This document shows, in pieces, positions 17,151 to 26,292 of a DNA stretch of 64,000 nt. Within the stretch, counting starts at the first letter, position 1, and the number at the start of each line of letters is the position of its first letter. The stretch is from an uncultured Shewanella sp. GTDB lineage: Bacteria > Pseudomonadota > Gammaproteobacteria > Enterobacterales > Shewanellaceae. The notes below the pieces were generated by a model, which was not told where the DNA came from, did no database searches, and saw only the letters and a program-made list of their open reading frames with translations. The translations under genes were made by a program, and so were the position numbers. Location of the stretch: positions 84,212 through 148,211 of the forward strand of contig NZ_CANMUW010000012.1 in assembly GCF_947501225.1 (NCBI RefSeq), written 5' to 3'.

Positions 17151-17717
17151 ATGAGTGTGACTAGGTTAAGCTTCCCCTATGGTGAATCAATTCAGTGGTT
17201 TTCACCAGAAAAAATCATCGATCTCCCCAAATCACCCTTAACCGATTGGTTACTCTCACCTGAGAGTTTAACTCAAAAATTGCGCGCTTACTGTGATGAA
17301 TTTGAAGTAAAGGTACTTGGCGAGGGAACATTAGTCCCGTTCGATAACGAATTTCCGGATCAGAATAAGGTTTGGGTCCGCGAAGTCCTGCTCTGCCTCG
17401 ATGGAACCCCCTGGATTTTCGCCCGCACCTTAATTCCGGGAAGCCTGCTTGATAAGAAAAAAAGCGAGCTGTTAAACCTGGGGACCCGTCCGTTGGGTGA
17501 GCTGCTCTATACCAACAATGAGTTTACTCCGGGTAAGATAGAGATAGGGCACTTCACCCCCTGTCAGAAATTGGCAGGTCTTACCGAGTCACTACACCAG
17601 CCTCTGACCCGGGAGCTGTGGGGGCGTCGGCGCTACTTCTCATATCAGGGTGAGCAGCTTATCGTAGGAGAAACTTTCCTTCCCGCAGCACGTCAGGCGA
17701 TCGAAAGACTTACATAG
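17151..17717 (+). CDS. ubiC: Chorismate lyase
   Basis: Converts chorismate to 4-hydroxybenzoate and pyruvate, the first step of ubiquinone synthesis. The 188 residues match Ubi[19 protein letters not shown], the ligand-binding [23 protein letters not shown] near 75-97, the [11 protein letters not shown] segment near 110, and the C-terminal [25 protein letters not shown]. It is slightly longer than the E. coli enzyme at both ends. In many gammaproteobacteria ubiA follows; here a terminator and a convergent protease gene follow instead, so ubiA must be elsewhere. Confidence 0.95.
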   Translation: MSVTRLSFPYGESIQWFSPEKIIDLPKSPLTDWLLSPESLTQKLRAYCDEFEVKVLGEGTLVPFDNEFPDQNKVWVREVLLCLDGTPWIFARTLIPGSLLDKKKSELLNLGTRPLGELLYTNNEFTPGKIEIGHFTPCQKLAGLTESLHQPLTRELWGRRRYFSYQGEQLIVGETFLPAARQAIERLT

Positions 17718-17754
17718 TGTTCCGGATAGCCAAATTAACGATACAACGAATATT

Positions 17755-17778
17755 GAAAACGCCCGAGAGGGCGTTTTC
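17755..17778. terminator. Bidirectional terminator between ubiC and the M6 protease gene
   Basis: A perfect stem GAAAACGCCC / GGGCGTTTTC with loop GAGA, carrying A runs on one side and T runs on the other, between two convergent genes. It can act for both strands. Confidence 0.92.
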
Positions 17779-17802
17779 TGCTTTTATCGGTAACTCTAAC
17801 CG

Positions 17803-20682
17803 CTAAGCGAAGCGCCTTCTGAAGGCTAACATCGAAACCAGTGCCAGACTCAACCAGCCAAGGCTTCCGCCACCTGAGTCCGAGCCTGTCGATGGGGTCA
17901 CAGGCGGAGCCACTGTTGCGGTCACAGTGATCACGCTGGAGAAGGTGCTCACATTACCGGCCTCGTCTGTCACCGTAAGCGAAATTGTATAGCTGCCTCC
18001 TGCGGCGTAGGTATGGCTTGGCGACATCTCGTTACTTGTCTGCCCATCACCGAAACTCCACAGATAACTGAGAGCGCCTACCCCCGCACTCGAGGTATTA
18101 TTCAGCGTGACGCGGAGAGCATCGGTCGTATAACTGAAACCCGCGGCAGGAGGCACCTGCACATTAATCAGTAATGTGTCGCTGGCCGTTGCGCCTGCGC
18201 TATCGGTAACGACCAGAGAGACTGTATAGTCGTTCGACTCACTATAGGTGTAGCTGGGGTTGGCCGCCGTGCTGCTTGTCCCTGTGACACCAAAGTCCCA
18301 GGCATAGCTGTAGCCCCCCTCACCTCCGCTCACCGCAGAACTAAAGCTTACACTGCCCGCCGCCTGTTGAGCGGAAATGGTGACACTGAGTGCTTCAGGC
18401 TCAGGAGATACACCCTCGGCATATTTCAACCGTACGGTGGCTGTACTCGAGTCGTTGCTCTGGGCTACGACCTCCATGGTCAACCCCAGCTCAGGCAGGA
18501 TAATGCCAGCCTGAGGCTTTGTCGGTGCGCTGTAATCTAAGCTGTCATCGAACAAGGACACGGATGTCAGGTGCTCATCACCAAAGTAGCTCGACTGATT
18601 AAACATGCTGAATGCAGCGTCACGGATCTGAACATCGCTGCCGTGATTCCCGATAAGGTTCTGATCGGCATCGACAACACCGATTAACCCCACACCCGGG
18701 TGTTCACTGGAGTTGTTATCTGAATAGCTGAAGTTCTCCAGCCAGAGCAGGACGCCGGGATCATAGGAGTGACTGAGTAATCCCACATCCACACCGTTAT
18801 GACTGCGTAGCTGAATGATATAACGACGCTTTTCACCCGGGCGCTCGTCGTCGATTCTGGAGAAACCGGCTAAATTCATGGTGGCAGGTGTTTCGGCATC
18901 ATCAAGATAAACCTGTGAGCCTGCCGCGGTGATAACCAGGTTATCGATAGCGATACCATAATCTCCAACCGCCTGATCGGTACGGTAGATGATACTTATC
19001 TGGGTATTGGCACGACCGGCATAGGCACTGAGATCATACTCGAGCTCGACCCAATTATCGGCTCCCTCGGCACCCGCAATATCCGCAGAACTGCCCGTTA
19101 TGATGTTTCTGGCCCCATTTATGGTATTGCTCGCCTTGGTGTGATTGCCGGCGATGACCACGCCATCGACCATAACCTGAGCGTAGTCATAATCGACCTC
19201 AATGTTCCAGTGCGCCTTCATCTTCAATGTAAGGGGGCTGATGCTGGGAAGATCGAGTTCGAATGAGGCGGCATTATTGATAAGATGTCCCTGACCCGAG
19301 TAGTACTGATAACTTCCTCCATAGGGCTGCTTAAACGGAATATCAGCAGCAGGCAGCGGGATCGATATCTGATTTATCTGAGTATGATTCACCGCCTCAT
19401 TCAGCTGAACATCCACACCATCGGCGGGAATATTTTCCAGTAATATCTCCTGCTCCGTTATCCACCTTCCCTTATACCTATCCTGCAGATAGGAGCGGGC
19501 ATAGGGGCTAAAACCAGTAGGTTCGGTTCCTGCGGGCAAGCCGGTCCAGCTACCTCCCGACATCACCGACCAGGAACCCACCGGGGAACCGTCGCCGGTA
19601 TTGGTGGTGTCATATTCATCGGGAAGACCCAGATCATGACCAAACTCATGCACAACCACACCAGCTGCTGCGTCTATGGGCTGCACGGTATAGCCGAATA
19701 CTTTCTTACCGGTTCCCGGAATGGTGTAACCAGGGTTCCCACCCGTATAGACGAAGAAGCGGTGAGACCAGATAGCATCGGCACCGAGTACGCCTCCCCC
19801 GGCTTCTTCGCCGACACTGGAGTGAAACAGCATCACATGATCGATATCGCCGTCGGGCTCATCGAAATTGCCATCGCCGTCTATATCGAAGGGATCTTCG
19901 ACGTCATAACTGGCCAACTCGGCGGCTGACATGCCCGCCACAGCTTTGGTCACCGCCTCCTTGACCAGCTCAGGTACCGCCCTGTCGTCCCCGTTGTTAT
20001 CGGCATCGTTACCGCCATAGAATGAGGCATTATTTTCCGCCGTCACCCAACCTTTGACGTCTCCGGTAAAAAAGAAACTGCCACCGGAAACCGACTGATA
20101 ATATTGATACCCGGTCATTAGGTTTTGCCCCCGGGGACCGGTAAAGCCTGAAGTCGAAAACATCAGATCCCGATAGTGAGAGGTCGGATAATCGGGATAA
20201 AACATCGGGGTGTCGCTGGCTGTGAGTCGATTGTCATCGAAGGGAAGATCGGGAAAATCGATCAATACTCCCAGCACCTTAACTGTCTTGGTAATATCGG
20301 CATCGGCAAAGGCTACAACGCTTCTCTGCAGCTGATTTTTCTCCGCCTTCAGATTAGCGTTTGCTCTCAGCCTTAACTTTTCAAACTGCGCTTCAATCAG
20401 CCCCCCCTTACTCTGAAAACTTGTGGCACGGCGGGTAAAGGCATCGACGGCGGCGCGCTTTTCGCTCTCGGAGGCTTCATCCGACACCTCACCCCGCTTG
20501 ATCAACCAGTACAGGATCTGCTCCCTGTTGATGACTCCGGCATCTGCAAGTGTCCCGGAGAGGTTATTGGTAACCGAAACTCCCTCTTGAGCGGCCACAG
20601 GAAGCGCTAGGACACCATTGATTGCAACAAGCAGGGATAACCCGAGCATAGAAAGCAGATTAATACCAATTTTTCTCTTCAT
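17803..20682 (-). CDS. Secreted M6-family (immune inhibitor A-like) metalloprotease with PKD domains and GlyGly-CTERM anchor
   Basis: Zinc protease related to immune inhibitor A and Vibrio PrtV. The 959-residue product has a signal peptide (INLLSMLGLSLLVAINGVLALPVAAQ), a propeptide, and the catalytic motif HEFGHDLGLPDEYD near residue 355 with a Met-turn-like VMSGGSW after it. A jelly-roll-like middle region and two PKD repeats (SYAWDFG and SYLWSFGDG) follow. The C-terminus GGGSLGWLSLALVSMLAFRRR fits the GlyGly-CTERM signal processed by rhombosortase. I chose ATG at 20680-20682 over an upstream TTG, because AGGTG precedes it and the signal peptide begins there. It follows a lipoprotein gene by about 14 bp. 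Confidence 0.9.
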   Translation of the reverse strand: MKRKIGINLLSMLGLSLLVAINGVLALPVAAQEGVSVTNNLSGTLADAGVINREQILYWLIKRGEVSDEASESEKRAAVDAFTRRATSFQSKGGLIEAQFEKLRLRANANLKAEKNQLQRSVVAFADADITKTVKVLGVLIDFPDLPFDDNRLTASDTPMFYPDYPTSHYRDLMFSTSGFTGPRGQNLMTGYQYYQSVSGGSFFFTGDVKGWVTAENNASFYGGNDADNNGDDRAVPELVKEAVTKAVAGMSAAELASYDVEDPFDIDGDGNFDEPDGDIDHVMLFHSSVGEEAGGGVLGADAIWSHRFFVYTGGNPGYTIPGTGKKVFGYTVQPIDAAAGVVVHEFGHDLGLPDEYDTTNTGDGSPVGSWSVMSGGSWTGLPAGTEPTGFSPYARSYLQDRYKGRWITEQEILLENIPADGVDVQLNEAVNHTQINQISIPLPAADIPFKQPYGGSYQYYSGQGHLINNAASFELDLPSISPLTLKMKAHWNIEVDYDYAQVMVDGVVIAGNHTKASNTINGARNIITGSSADIAGAEGADNWVELEYDLSAYAGRANTQISIIYRTDQAVGDYGIAIDNLVITAAGSQVYLDDAETPATMNLAGFSRIDDERPGEKRRYIIQLRSHNGVDVGLLSHSYDPGVLLWLENFSYSDNNSSEHPGVGLIGVVDADQNLIGNHGSDVQIRDAAFSMFNQSSYFGDEHLTSVSLFDDSLDYSAPTKPQAGIILPELGLTMEVVAQSNDSSTATVRLKYAEGVSPEPEALSVTISAQQAAGSVSFSSAVSGGEGGYSYAWDFGVTGTSSTAANPSYTYSESNDYTVSLVVTDSAGATASDTLLINVQVPPAAGFSYTTDALRVTLNNTSSAGVGALSYLWSFGDGQTSNEMSPSHTYAAGGSYTISLTVTDEAGNVSTFSSVITVTATVAPPVTPSTGSDSGGGSLGWLSLALVSMLAFRRRFA

Positions 20683-20696
20683 CTGAACACCTATCT

Positions 20697-21020
20697 TCAC
20701 AATCTTATCTTCGGGCAACTTCCGAAGGCCTGCTGTCGTTTATTGATATATTCGGCAACGATCCTGTTTGTCTCATCAAGGCTCATCTCCTCTTTTAGCA
20801 GCCCCCTTTCCAACAAACTTTGTTTAAGTTTAGTCCTATCCTTGATGGGTGGCATGCTGCCACAGGTGGATATCTGTTTCAGGTTGTTATGAGGCGACCC
20901 GGAAAGCGTCGCCTCAGAGCCAGAACCAAGATCGCCGGCTCCAGAAGAGCAAGCCGTAAGCAGGCCTGACAGGAGGATTGCTGAAATGAGAGCGATACAC
21001 AAAGATAGGAGGAGTTTCAT
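20697..21020 (-). CDS. Small lipoprotein upstream of the M6 protease
   Basis: 107 residues with a lipoprotein signal: hydrophobic LLLSLCIALISAILLSGL and lipobox LTAC, cleaving before Cys about residue 24. The mature part has a Ser/Gly-rich linker, two further cysteines (STCGSMPP and GSCPKIRL) and a helical segment (DETNRIVAEYINKRQQAFG). I do not recognise the family. Its stop is about 14 bp before the protease start, so the two are co-transcribed; it may help secretion or folding of the protease, which is inference. Confidence 0.72.
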   Translation of the reverse strand: MKLLLSLCIALISAILLSGLLTACSSGAGDLGSGSEATLSGSPHNNLKQISTCGSMPPIKDRTKLKQSLLERGLLKEEMSLDETNRIVAEYINKRQQAFGSCPKIRL

Positions 21021-21497
21021 GGCACACCTAATAACATAAACTCACAAAACAGTAACAGCCCGGAAGAGTGTTTTACAGTGAATTGTCGATATTTATCCCG
21101 CCTTTACCTTATTTTGCATTTAAAAAAGCCAAAATTGTTAGTTTTATCACCTATACCGCACGGCAAACCGCTGTTCCGGAAATACAAAACTGACACTCTC
21201 ACCTCACGGTCGACTCAACCATGATTCATATATCAGCAACAACACAGATGCCGATCAGCTGAAGTTAGTGCAGCGTAGCCCCTCACCGGTAAGCGGATCA
21301 TAATTCTCCCTGATTGGCGATTGCTGCAGGATCCCCTCCCCCTGTTCAACCACTCGTGTAGCAAGGGGAGAGAAGAAATTGTAAGTTTTAAGAGCGGAGA
21401 AAGGTGCGAGCAGGTGATAAAAAGAGAAAGAGTAGCAAGCAACACAAATACCACAGCTTTCCATCCATGGGCTGTGGCATAAGTGTTCCAGACACAA

Positions 21498-21531
21498 AAA
21501 AGCCTCAGTGAAGGATATCGGCTGAGGCTTT
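21498..21531 (-). terminator. Terminator-like hairpin after the MarC-type gene
   Basis: On the minus strand AAGCCTCAG pairs with CTGAGGCTT and is followed by six T residues. It is about 100 bp past the stop of the gene at 21628. A decayed version (GATATCGGCTAAGGCTTTG) lies at 2555-2576, so it belongs to a repeated unit. Confidence 0.75.
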
Positions 21532-21584
21532 GTTCTTACTTACGGCTTATGACTTACAGCTTACAACTATCTGTTTATTATACA

Positions 21585-21608
21585 TTCGCGGCTATAGCCG
21601 CTCCTACA
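21585..21608. repeat. REP palindrome copy 2
   Basis: TTCGCGGCTATAGCCGCTCC followed by TACA; one base of the loop differs from the other copies (TATA for TAAA). It follows a period-7 repeat by about 13 bp. Confidence 0.9.
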
Positions 21609-21627
21609 GTCTAGCTCATGGCTCATC

Positions 21628-22233
21628 TTACTGAACGACCTGGCCTATGTGGGACATATAATCGGCAATGCCATCCAGGAACATCTGCACCGAGATCATC
21701 ACCAGAACCATACCCATCAAACGCTCGACCGCGGTAAGGCCCTTTTCTCCGAGCACTTTAGTGAATAACTTATAGAAGAGCAGAATGACGGCGCTCGCCG
21801 CCCACGCTGCCAGCAGGGCCATGGTCCAGTCCAACATACGGGAGCTGTCGGTGTGGGCCAACAGAATCAACGCGGCCAATACCGAAGGCCCCGCCATCAA
21901 TGGGATAGCCATGGGCACGATAAAGGGCTCCTCACCCGCTGCCAGGCCTACGACACCACCGGGCTGGGGAAAGATCATCCTGATAGCGATAAGGAACAAA
22001 ATAATCCCCCCGGCAATACTCACCGACTCAGACTTTAAGTTGAGGAAATTCAGAATAGCTTCACCGGCAAACAGGAACAACAGCATGATGACCAGTGCAA
22101 ATATCAGCTCTCTGATAAGCACCCGGCGACGTTTCTTAGGCTCAATATGGCGCAATATCGAGGCGAAAATGGGTAAGTTACCCAGGGGATCCATGATAAG
22201 AAACAGCATAACTGCGGCGGAGAAGGTATCCAT
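21628..22233 (-). CDS. yhgN: MarC/YhgN family membrane protein
   Basis: Inner-membrane protein of the MarC family, 201 residues with six predicted helices. Signature stretches are LFLIMDPLGNLPIF at the N-terminus, IAGGIILFLIAIRMIFP near residue 75 and PFIVPMAIPLMAGPSVLAALILL near 105. The length and the KKRRRVLIRELIFA loop fit the YhgN branch. The transport role and substrate of the family are not established. Monocistronic, with a terminator-like hairpin downstream. Confidence 0.88.
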   Translation of the reverse strand: MDTFSAAVMLFLIMDPLGNLPIFASILRHIEPKKRRRVLIRELIFALVIMLLFLFAGEAILNFLNLKSESVSIAGGIILFLIAIRMIFPQPGGVVGLAAGEEPFIVPMAIPLMAGPSVLAALILLAHTDSSRMLDWTMALLAAWAASAVILLFYKLFTKVLGEKGLTAVERLMGMVLVMISVQMFLDGIADYMSHIGQVVQ

Positions 22234-22471
22234 AAACGTGCTTAGTGACAGGCCAATATATCCCTATATTCTATAACCTTTTACAAACACTTCCATAGAC
22301 AAATTACACCAGCAAGCTCACAACTCGCGAAAACAGCTGACATCACCGTCTTTGACAGCTCAATATCCCCGCTTAAACTGATGTTTTTATGTTCTGTGTG
22401 TAAATTCTACTTATTCGTCACAAGACTGGTATACTATGTGTCGTTTTTCCAAGGCCTCCTCTTAAGAAATC

Positions 22472-24013
22472 ATGCTCTATCTTTTAGCCAGTTGTATCGC
22501 ACTATTGTTAGGTCCTATTTTCTATCGCTTCTTCACGGCAGAAAACGGACTCCATAAAGGCCTGGATGGATTTATATTCGTCTCCTTAGGCGGCTTAGTG
22601 CTGGTTCATATTTTACCCGAGCTCCTGGAACATGGCGGCTTTCTTGCCATCATCTTTGTCATCATCGGCCTCTGGGGACCCACGGCCAGTGAACGACTCT
22701 TCCATCGATACTCAGAAGTCACTCATAATCTGACGCTTATTCTCGGGATCGGCGGTCTGCTGCTGCATACCATCACTGACGGCGGTGCCATGGTGCTTGC
22801 CCAACAAGATGAGAATTCGATTCTGCTGGCACTGGGGGTCATCCTTCATCGGCTTCCTGTGGGTCTGGCTATCTGGTGGCTGCTCAAGCCACAGGTTGGA
22901 GCGCGCTGGGCTATGGTCGTGCTGGCTTGCATGATGCTGCTCACAGGTGTTGGCTACTTTGCCGGCGAGCAACTGCTCGCTCACCTGAGCCTGGATAACA
23001 CCGTATACCTGCAGGCCTTTGTCACAGGCTCTATTCTTCATGTTGTCCTGCACCAGCCACATGGCCAGAGCCATGAGGATAAGCAGGGAAGGTATGAATA
23101 CCATGCCGGGATCGGCAGCCTGCTCGGCATAGGTTTACTGTTTCTGTTACTGATGATGGACTCAGGCGGACACGAACACCACCATCACGACCACAGCACC
23201 GAGCAGCTTGGAGAGTGGATGCTGACTCTGGCACCGGTACTGCTGCTCAGCTATACCTTTGCCGCCGTCAGGTTCAATTTCGGCTTATCTCCGCACAATA
23301 GGGAGCTGGGCCAGAGATGGTTACAGCGTTTAGCGGGGCCCGAAGCCCTGATTATCACTGCGCTCCTGCTCGGTCCCGTTATTGCCCTGTTCCAGTTGCT
23401 GGGTCTCACACTTCTCGGGGTGTTACTTACATGGGCCAAGGTCGAGCCCACAGATCCACATATATCCCTGCCTAAGTCCCCCTGGCGCTTCGGTTTCGCT
23501 CATCTTGTCGACAGGAGTGCGCCCTGGATACTGTTAAGCCTGGTTCTCGCTAACCTAATCGGCCACCCGGCGGTCCCTCTGGCTAATCCGGCAATCCAGG
23601 TTGCTGTGCTGCTGCTACTGTTTCTGCCGATGCGTTTCTGTAACTTAGGTGGAGCAGTATTGGCACTGTCGTTAGCTTATAGTGGTTGGAGTATGCCTGC
23701 GGTAATGCTGGCCCTGATCGCGGCGCCTATCTTTAACCTCGCGCAGTTAAAGCTGATGAACTGGAACCTCAGGGTGCTGGTTATCGCTCTGGTACTTAGC
23801 TGCTCACTGATAACAGCCATGATAGCGCCTCAATGGCACACCATGCTGACCCTTGCCGATCCGATAAATACACTATCGCTGATCATTCTGGCCATACTGT
23901 TCGCCGCCAGCTTATTACGCTTAGGCCCGAGAAAGTTTATGGCAAGGATCGTGCTGCTCAAACCAAAAGCTCATGACCACTCCCACGGGCATCATCACAA
24001 GCACGACCATTAA
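22472..24013 (+). CDS. ZIP-like membrane transporter with histidine-rich loops
   Basis: 513 residues, about 13-14 hydrophobic segments. The first half resembles ZIP metal permeases: VHILPELLEHGG near 45, LLLHTITDGGAMVLA near 100 and ILHRLPVGLAIWWLL near 128 match the metal-binding helices 4 and 5. A His cluster (GGHEHHHHDHSTE) near 235 and the C-terminal HDHSHGHHHKHDH support divalent metal handling. The second half, with about six more helices and APIFNLAQLKLMN, resembles permeases of the DUF318/COG0701 type but I am not certain. It may be a fusion of two membrane modules. Direction of transport cannot be told. Confidence 0.7.
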   Translation: MLYLLASCIALLLGPIFYRFFTAENGLHKGLDGFIFVSLGGLVLVHILPELLEHGGFLAIIFVIIGLWGPTASERLFHRYSEVTHNLTLILGIGGLLLHTITDGGAMVLAQQDENSILLALGVILHRLPVGLAIWWLLKPQVGARWAMVVLACMMLLTGVGYFAGEQLLAHLSLDNTVYLQAFVTGSILHVVLHQPHGQSHEDKQGRYEYHAGIGSLLGIGLLFLLLMMDSGGHEHHHHDHSTEQLGEWMLTLAPVLLLSYTFAAVRFNFGLSPHNRELGQRWLQRLAGPEALIITALLLGPVIALFQLLGLTLLGVLLTWAKVEPTDPHISLPKSPWRFGFAHLVDRSAPWILLSLVLANLIGHPAVPLANPAIQVAVLLLLFLPMRFCNLGGAVLALSLAYSGWSMPAVMLALIAAPIFNLAQLKLMNWNLRVLVIALVLSCSLITAMIAPQWHTMLTLADPINTLSLIILAILFAASLLRLGPRKFMARIVLLKPKAHDHSHGHHHKHDH

Positions 24014-24279
24014 AGGCTAGTAAGATAGTTTTAAGTCGTAAGTTTTAAGTTGTAAGTTCAAGACGGAGCAGAGACAGCTGGGAGTTCCTGCTCTTACTTA
24101 CAGGTTTTCCCATGGAAAATTCGCGGCTAAAGCCGCTCCTACAGTTGATAGCCTCAAGCTTTTACGGTATTGCTCCTACTTACAGCTTATAACTTACAGC
24201 TAGCGGCCCAAAGTTTTCTAATAGCTTTTAAACGACATAGAGACTAAGTTGTAACCATACTCCTCTATCGTCGAAATCT
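24014..24279. repeat. Intergenic period-7 repeats with REP palindrome copy 3
   Basis: Period-7 sequence of the GTAAGTTTTAAG type at 24018-24062, a REP copy at 24120-24143, and a second period-7 run (CTTACAGCTTATAACTTACA) at 24175-24198. The bases after about 24200 should hold the promoter of the next gene. Confidence 0.8.
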
Positions 24280-25044
24280 ATGTGCATTCTCTTTATTGCT
24301 CTGAATCAACATCCTGAATATCCGCTGATAGTCTGTGCGAACAGAGATGAGTTTCATCATCGCCCTACCGAGCCTGCACACCTGTGGCAACCCGACAACG
24401 AGCTGCTAGCTGGAAAAGATCTTGAAGCGGGCGGAACCTGGCTGGGCATTAACAAGGCGGGGGCCTTTTCTGCCTTGACCAACCTGCGTGATCCTATGAG
24501 ACAGAAGAGTAATATGAGAAGCCGTGGCGAACTGGTGATTAAGGCGCTACAGCAAAAGCCTCTCACCATGAGCTGGCTCAGGGAACACAGCGACAACTAT
24601 AACCCTTTCAACCTGATATTCGGCCATGGCGATGAGCTTTACTGTTTTAACAGCGCCGTAAATGAGTTCACCCGTTTAACCTCAGGGTTTCACTCGATCA
24701 GCAACGGCGCACTGGACGATATCTGGCCCAAGATGGCAAGGGGAACTCTGGCTCTGGAAAAACTGATCACCGAATCGACTCAACCCGATATTGATGAGCT
24801 GATCACTATCATGAGGGACGAGACCCGGGCCGACGACCTGGAGCTGCCTCAAACCGGTATAGGTGTCGAGTGGGAACGCCTGCTCTCTTCGATATTTATT
24901 CGCCATGAAGAGTACGGTACCCGCTCCACCAGCATCATACTACAGGATAAGCGGGGCAAGAGCCGTTTCGCAGAGGTCAGGTATGACGGCAAAGGCAGAA
25001 ACCTAGGCCGCCAAGTGTTCACAGTAGAACCTACTCAGCCTTAA
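24280..25044 (+). CDS. NRDE-family (TANGO2-like) protein
   Basis: 254 residues beginning MCILFIALNQHPEYPLIVCA, with the family hallmark NRDE at about residues 22-25 followed by FHHRPTEPAHLW. Cys2 directly after Met is conserved in this family. Other matching parts are GGTWLGINKAGAFSALTNLRDP near 51-72 and the C-terminal GTRSTSIILQDKRG. The biochemical role of bacterial members is not settled; eukaryotic TANGO2 has been linked to haem and lipid handling. Its 3' end overlaps the convergent DUF3365 gene by 14 bp. Confidence 0.88.
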   Translation: MCILFIALNQHPEYPLIVCANRDEFHHRPTEPAHLWQPDNELLAGKDLEAGGTWLGINKAGAFSALTNLRDPMRQKSNMRSRGELVIKALQQKPLTMSWLREHSDNYNPFNLIFGHGDELYCFNSAVNEFTRLTSGFHSISNGALDDIWPKMARGTLALEKLITESTQPDIDELITIMRDETRADDLELPQTGIGVEWERLLSSIFIRHEEYGTRSTSIILQDKRGKSRFAEVRYDGKGRNLGRQVFTVEPTQP

Positions 25045-25585
25045 AGGAGAGGCTGAACGCCCCCCTGATTTCACCAGCCTGATAACCTAAGGCCAGATCA
25101 TCGGGGTAATGCACCTTTATCTTCTCCAGCAGGGGGCGAGGGAGGTTACTGCCATGGCACTTAAGGCACAGAGGCGCCGTGACCTGCGCCTTCATGAAAC
25201 GGTACTCTCCATCGATTAGCTCGCCACGTTCTAACGCTTTAGCCGGTTTTCCTGAAGCAAGCTGCGACTCAAACTCCTCCAGCACACTTCGCTCCCAAGC
25301 ATCGGCAACAGCACCGGCATTACGGTTTTTCAGGCTTACTCTGCGAATACTCCAACCGGATTTCCCGGAGAGCTCCCGTGCGATTTGAGGTGCCTTAACG
25401 GCACACACATCGATTGCATTTTCAGGCCCTCCCAGCTTCATCGCCTGTATAAGCTGAGGCTTCAGGGTGGCACCAAACTGTTTGACTAAACTCATCGCAT
25501 CCCGATGCAGCTCCTGAGAGGCATTCACCGTAAAGGCAGAGATCAAAAGTATTATCGCGAGGGGGGCCGGGCTGAGACGATTCAT
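25031..25585 (-). CDS. Periplasmic DUF3365 (Tll0287-like) haem protein
   Basis: 184 residues with a signal peptide (PLAIILLISAFTVNA) and a single c-type haem motif, CLKCH, near residue 140. Family features include an LVKQFGATLKPQLIQAM helix and the AIDVCAVKAPQIA segment, whose Cys is typical. DUF3365 proteins sense redox state or small ligands via the haem and often stand alone, as here. ATG at 25583-25585 is preferred to one five codons upstream because GGAATGG precedes it and the signal peptide then starts correctly. Confidence 0.82.
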   Translation of the reverse strand: MNRLSPAPLAIILLISAFTVNASQELHRDAMSLVKQFGATLKPQLIQAMKLGGPENAIDVCAVKAPQIARELSGKSGWSIRRVSLKNRNAGAVADAWERSVLEEFESQLASGKPAKALERGELIDGEYRFMKAQVTAPLCLKCHGSNLPRPLLEKIKVHYPDDLALGYQAGEIRGAFSLSFKAE

Positions 25586-25674
25586 TGAACACCATTCCAT
25601 TAGTTTTTTCTAATTACTGCGTGATATTAGATAAAACTAATGGTTAGTGCAAGCCTTGCTTGTTACATTGCAGG

Positions 25675-26097
25675 TTAATTTGAAGTGTGGTCGTGGGTGA
25701 TCACCCAGCGGTCATCAATTTTCTCCACTAACAGAGTAAACACTCCATTGGGCTGATCCTTGACCCGGGTAAGCTGCCAGCGTCCAACCACGATTGCCGC
25801 ATAGTTACTTAGCATCTTGGTCTCTTTGATGGTGAACTTCAGGGTGCCCAGAGCCGCCTTGTCCGGGTAGTTTTTTTTGTACGCCGCTAGCGTCTCCTCC
25901 CAGCCGTAGCGAAACTTCTTCCCGGAGACGAAACGCATCTTATCGCTACGCCAGTAGCCCTGCATATAGGCGTCGAGATCACCACGATTCCACGCATCTT
26001 CCTGCATCGACAATATCTGAGCGATATCGTCAGTTGGGACGGCTGCAACGCTAAACGCAAGTAGCATCAACAAGGCTGAAAATCCCTTTTTAAACAT
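25675..26097 (-). CDS. Secreted SnoaL/DUF4440-like protein
   Basis: 140 residues with a signal peptide (GFSALLMLLAFSVAAVP) and an NTF2-like fold: DIAQILSMQEDAWNRGDLDAYMQGYW near the N-terminus, then GWEETLAAYKKNYPD, a strand pair AAIVVGRWQL and the C-terminal KIDDRWVITHDHTSN. This order is typical of DUF4440/SnoaL-like proteins, some of which bind small molecules; no catalytic set is obvious. ATG at 26095-26097 is supported by GGAG six bases upstream. It stands apart from its neighbours. Confidence 0.8.
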   Translation of the reverse strand: MFKKGFSALLMLLAFSVAAVPTDDIAQILSMQEDAWNRGDLDAYMQGYWRSDKMRFVSGKKFRYGWEETLAAYKKNYPDKAALGTLKFTIKETKMLSNYAAIVVGRWQLTRVKDQPNGVFTLLVEKIDDRWVITHDHTSN

Positions 26098-26292
26098 GCT
26101 TTTCTCCAAAAGTGCGCAATTGGGTGTACTATCGATTATATACCCAAACCTCCTCGAAATGCAGGATTCGGTATGTCGACAAGTGCCTTAGGTATATACT
26201 ATCTCAAATAACGAATTCACGCCTCGCCATTGTGAAATCACAATCGATATAATGAGGCCGACTCCATTTTATATGGCATTGAGTTTTTTTAT

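Larger units (their letters stand above)
21021..21627. other. 607-bp non-coding region with repeats
   Basis: No believable gene is seen. The region near 21050-21230 is AT-rich and should carry the lipoprotein-protease promoter. From about 21455 it contains CCATCCATGGGCTGTGGCAT, also seen near 2770, then a terminator, a period-7 CTTATGA/CTTACAG run (21538-21572) and a REP palindrome (21585-21608). Confidence 0.7.

Noticed and set aside
21233-21497. Two overlapping ORFs of 73-80 residues on the minus strand
   Set aside because: No ribosome site, cysteine-rich random-looking products, and partly made of repeat sequence.
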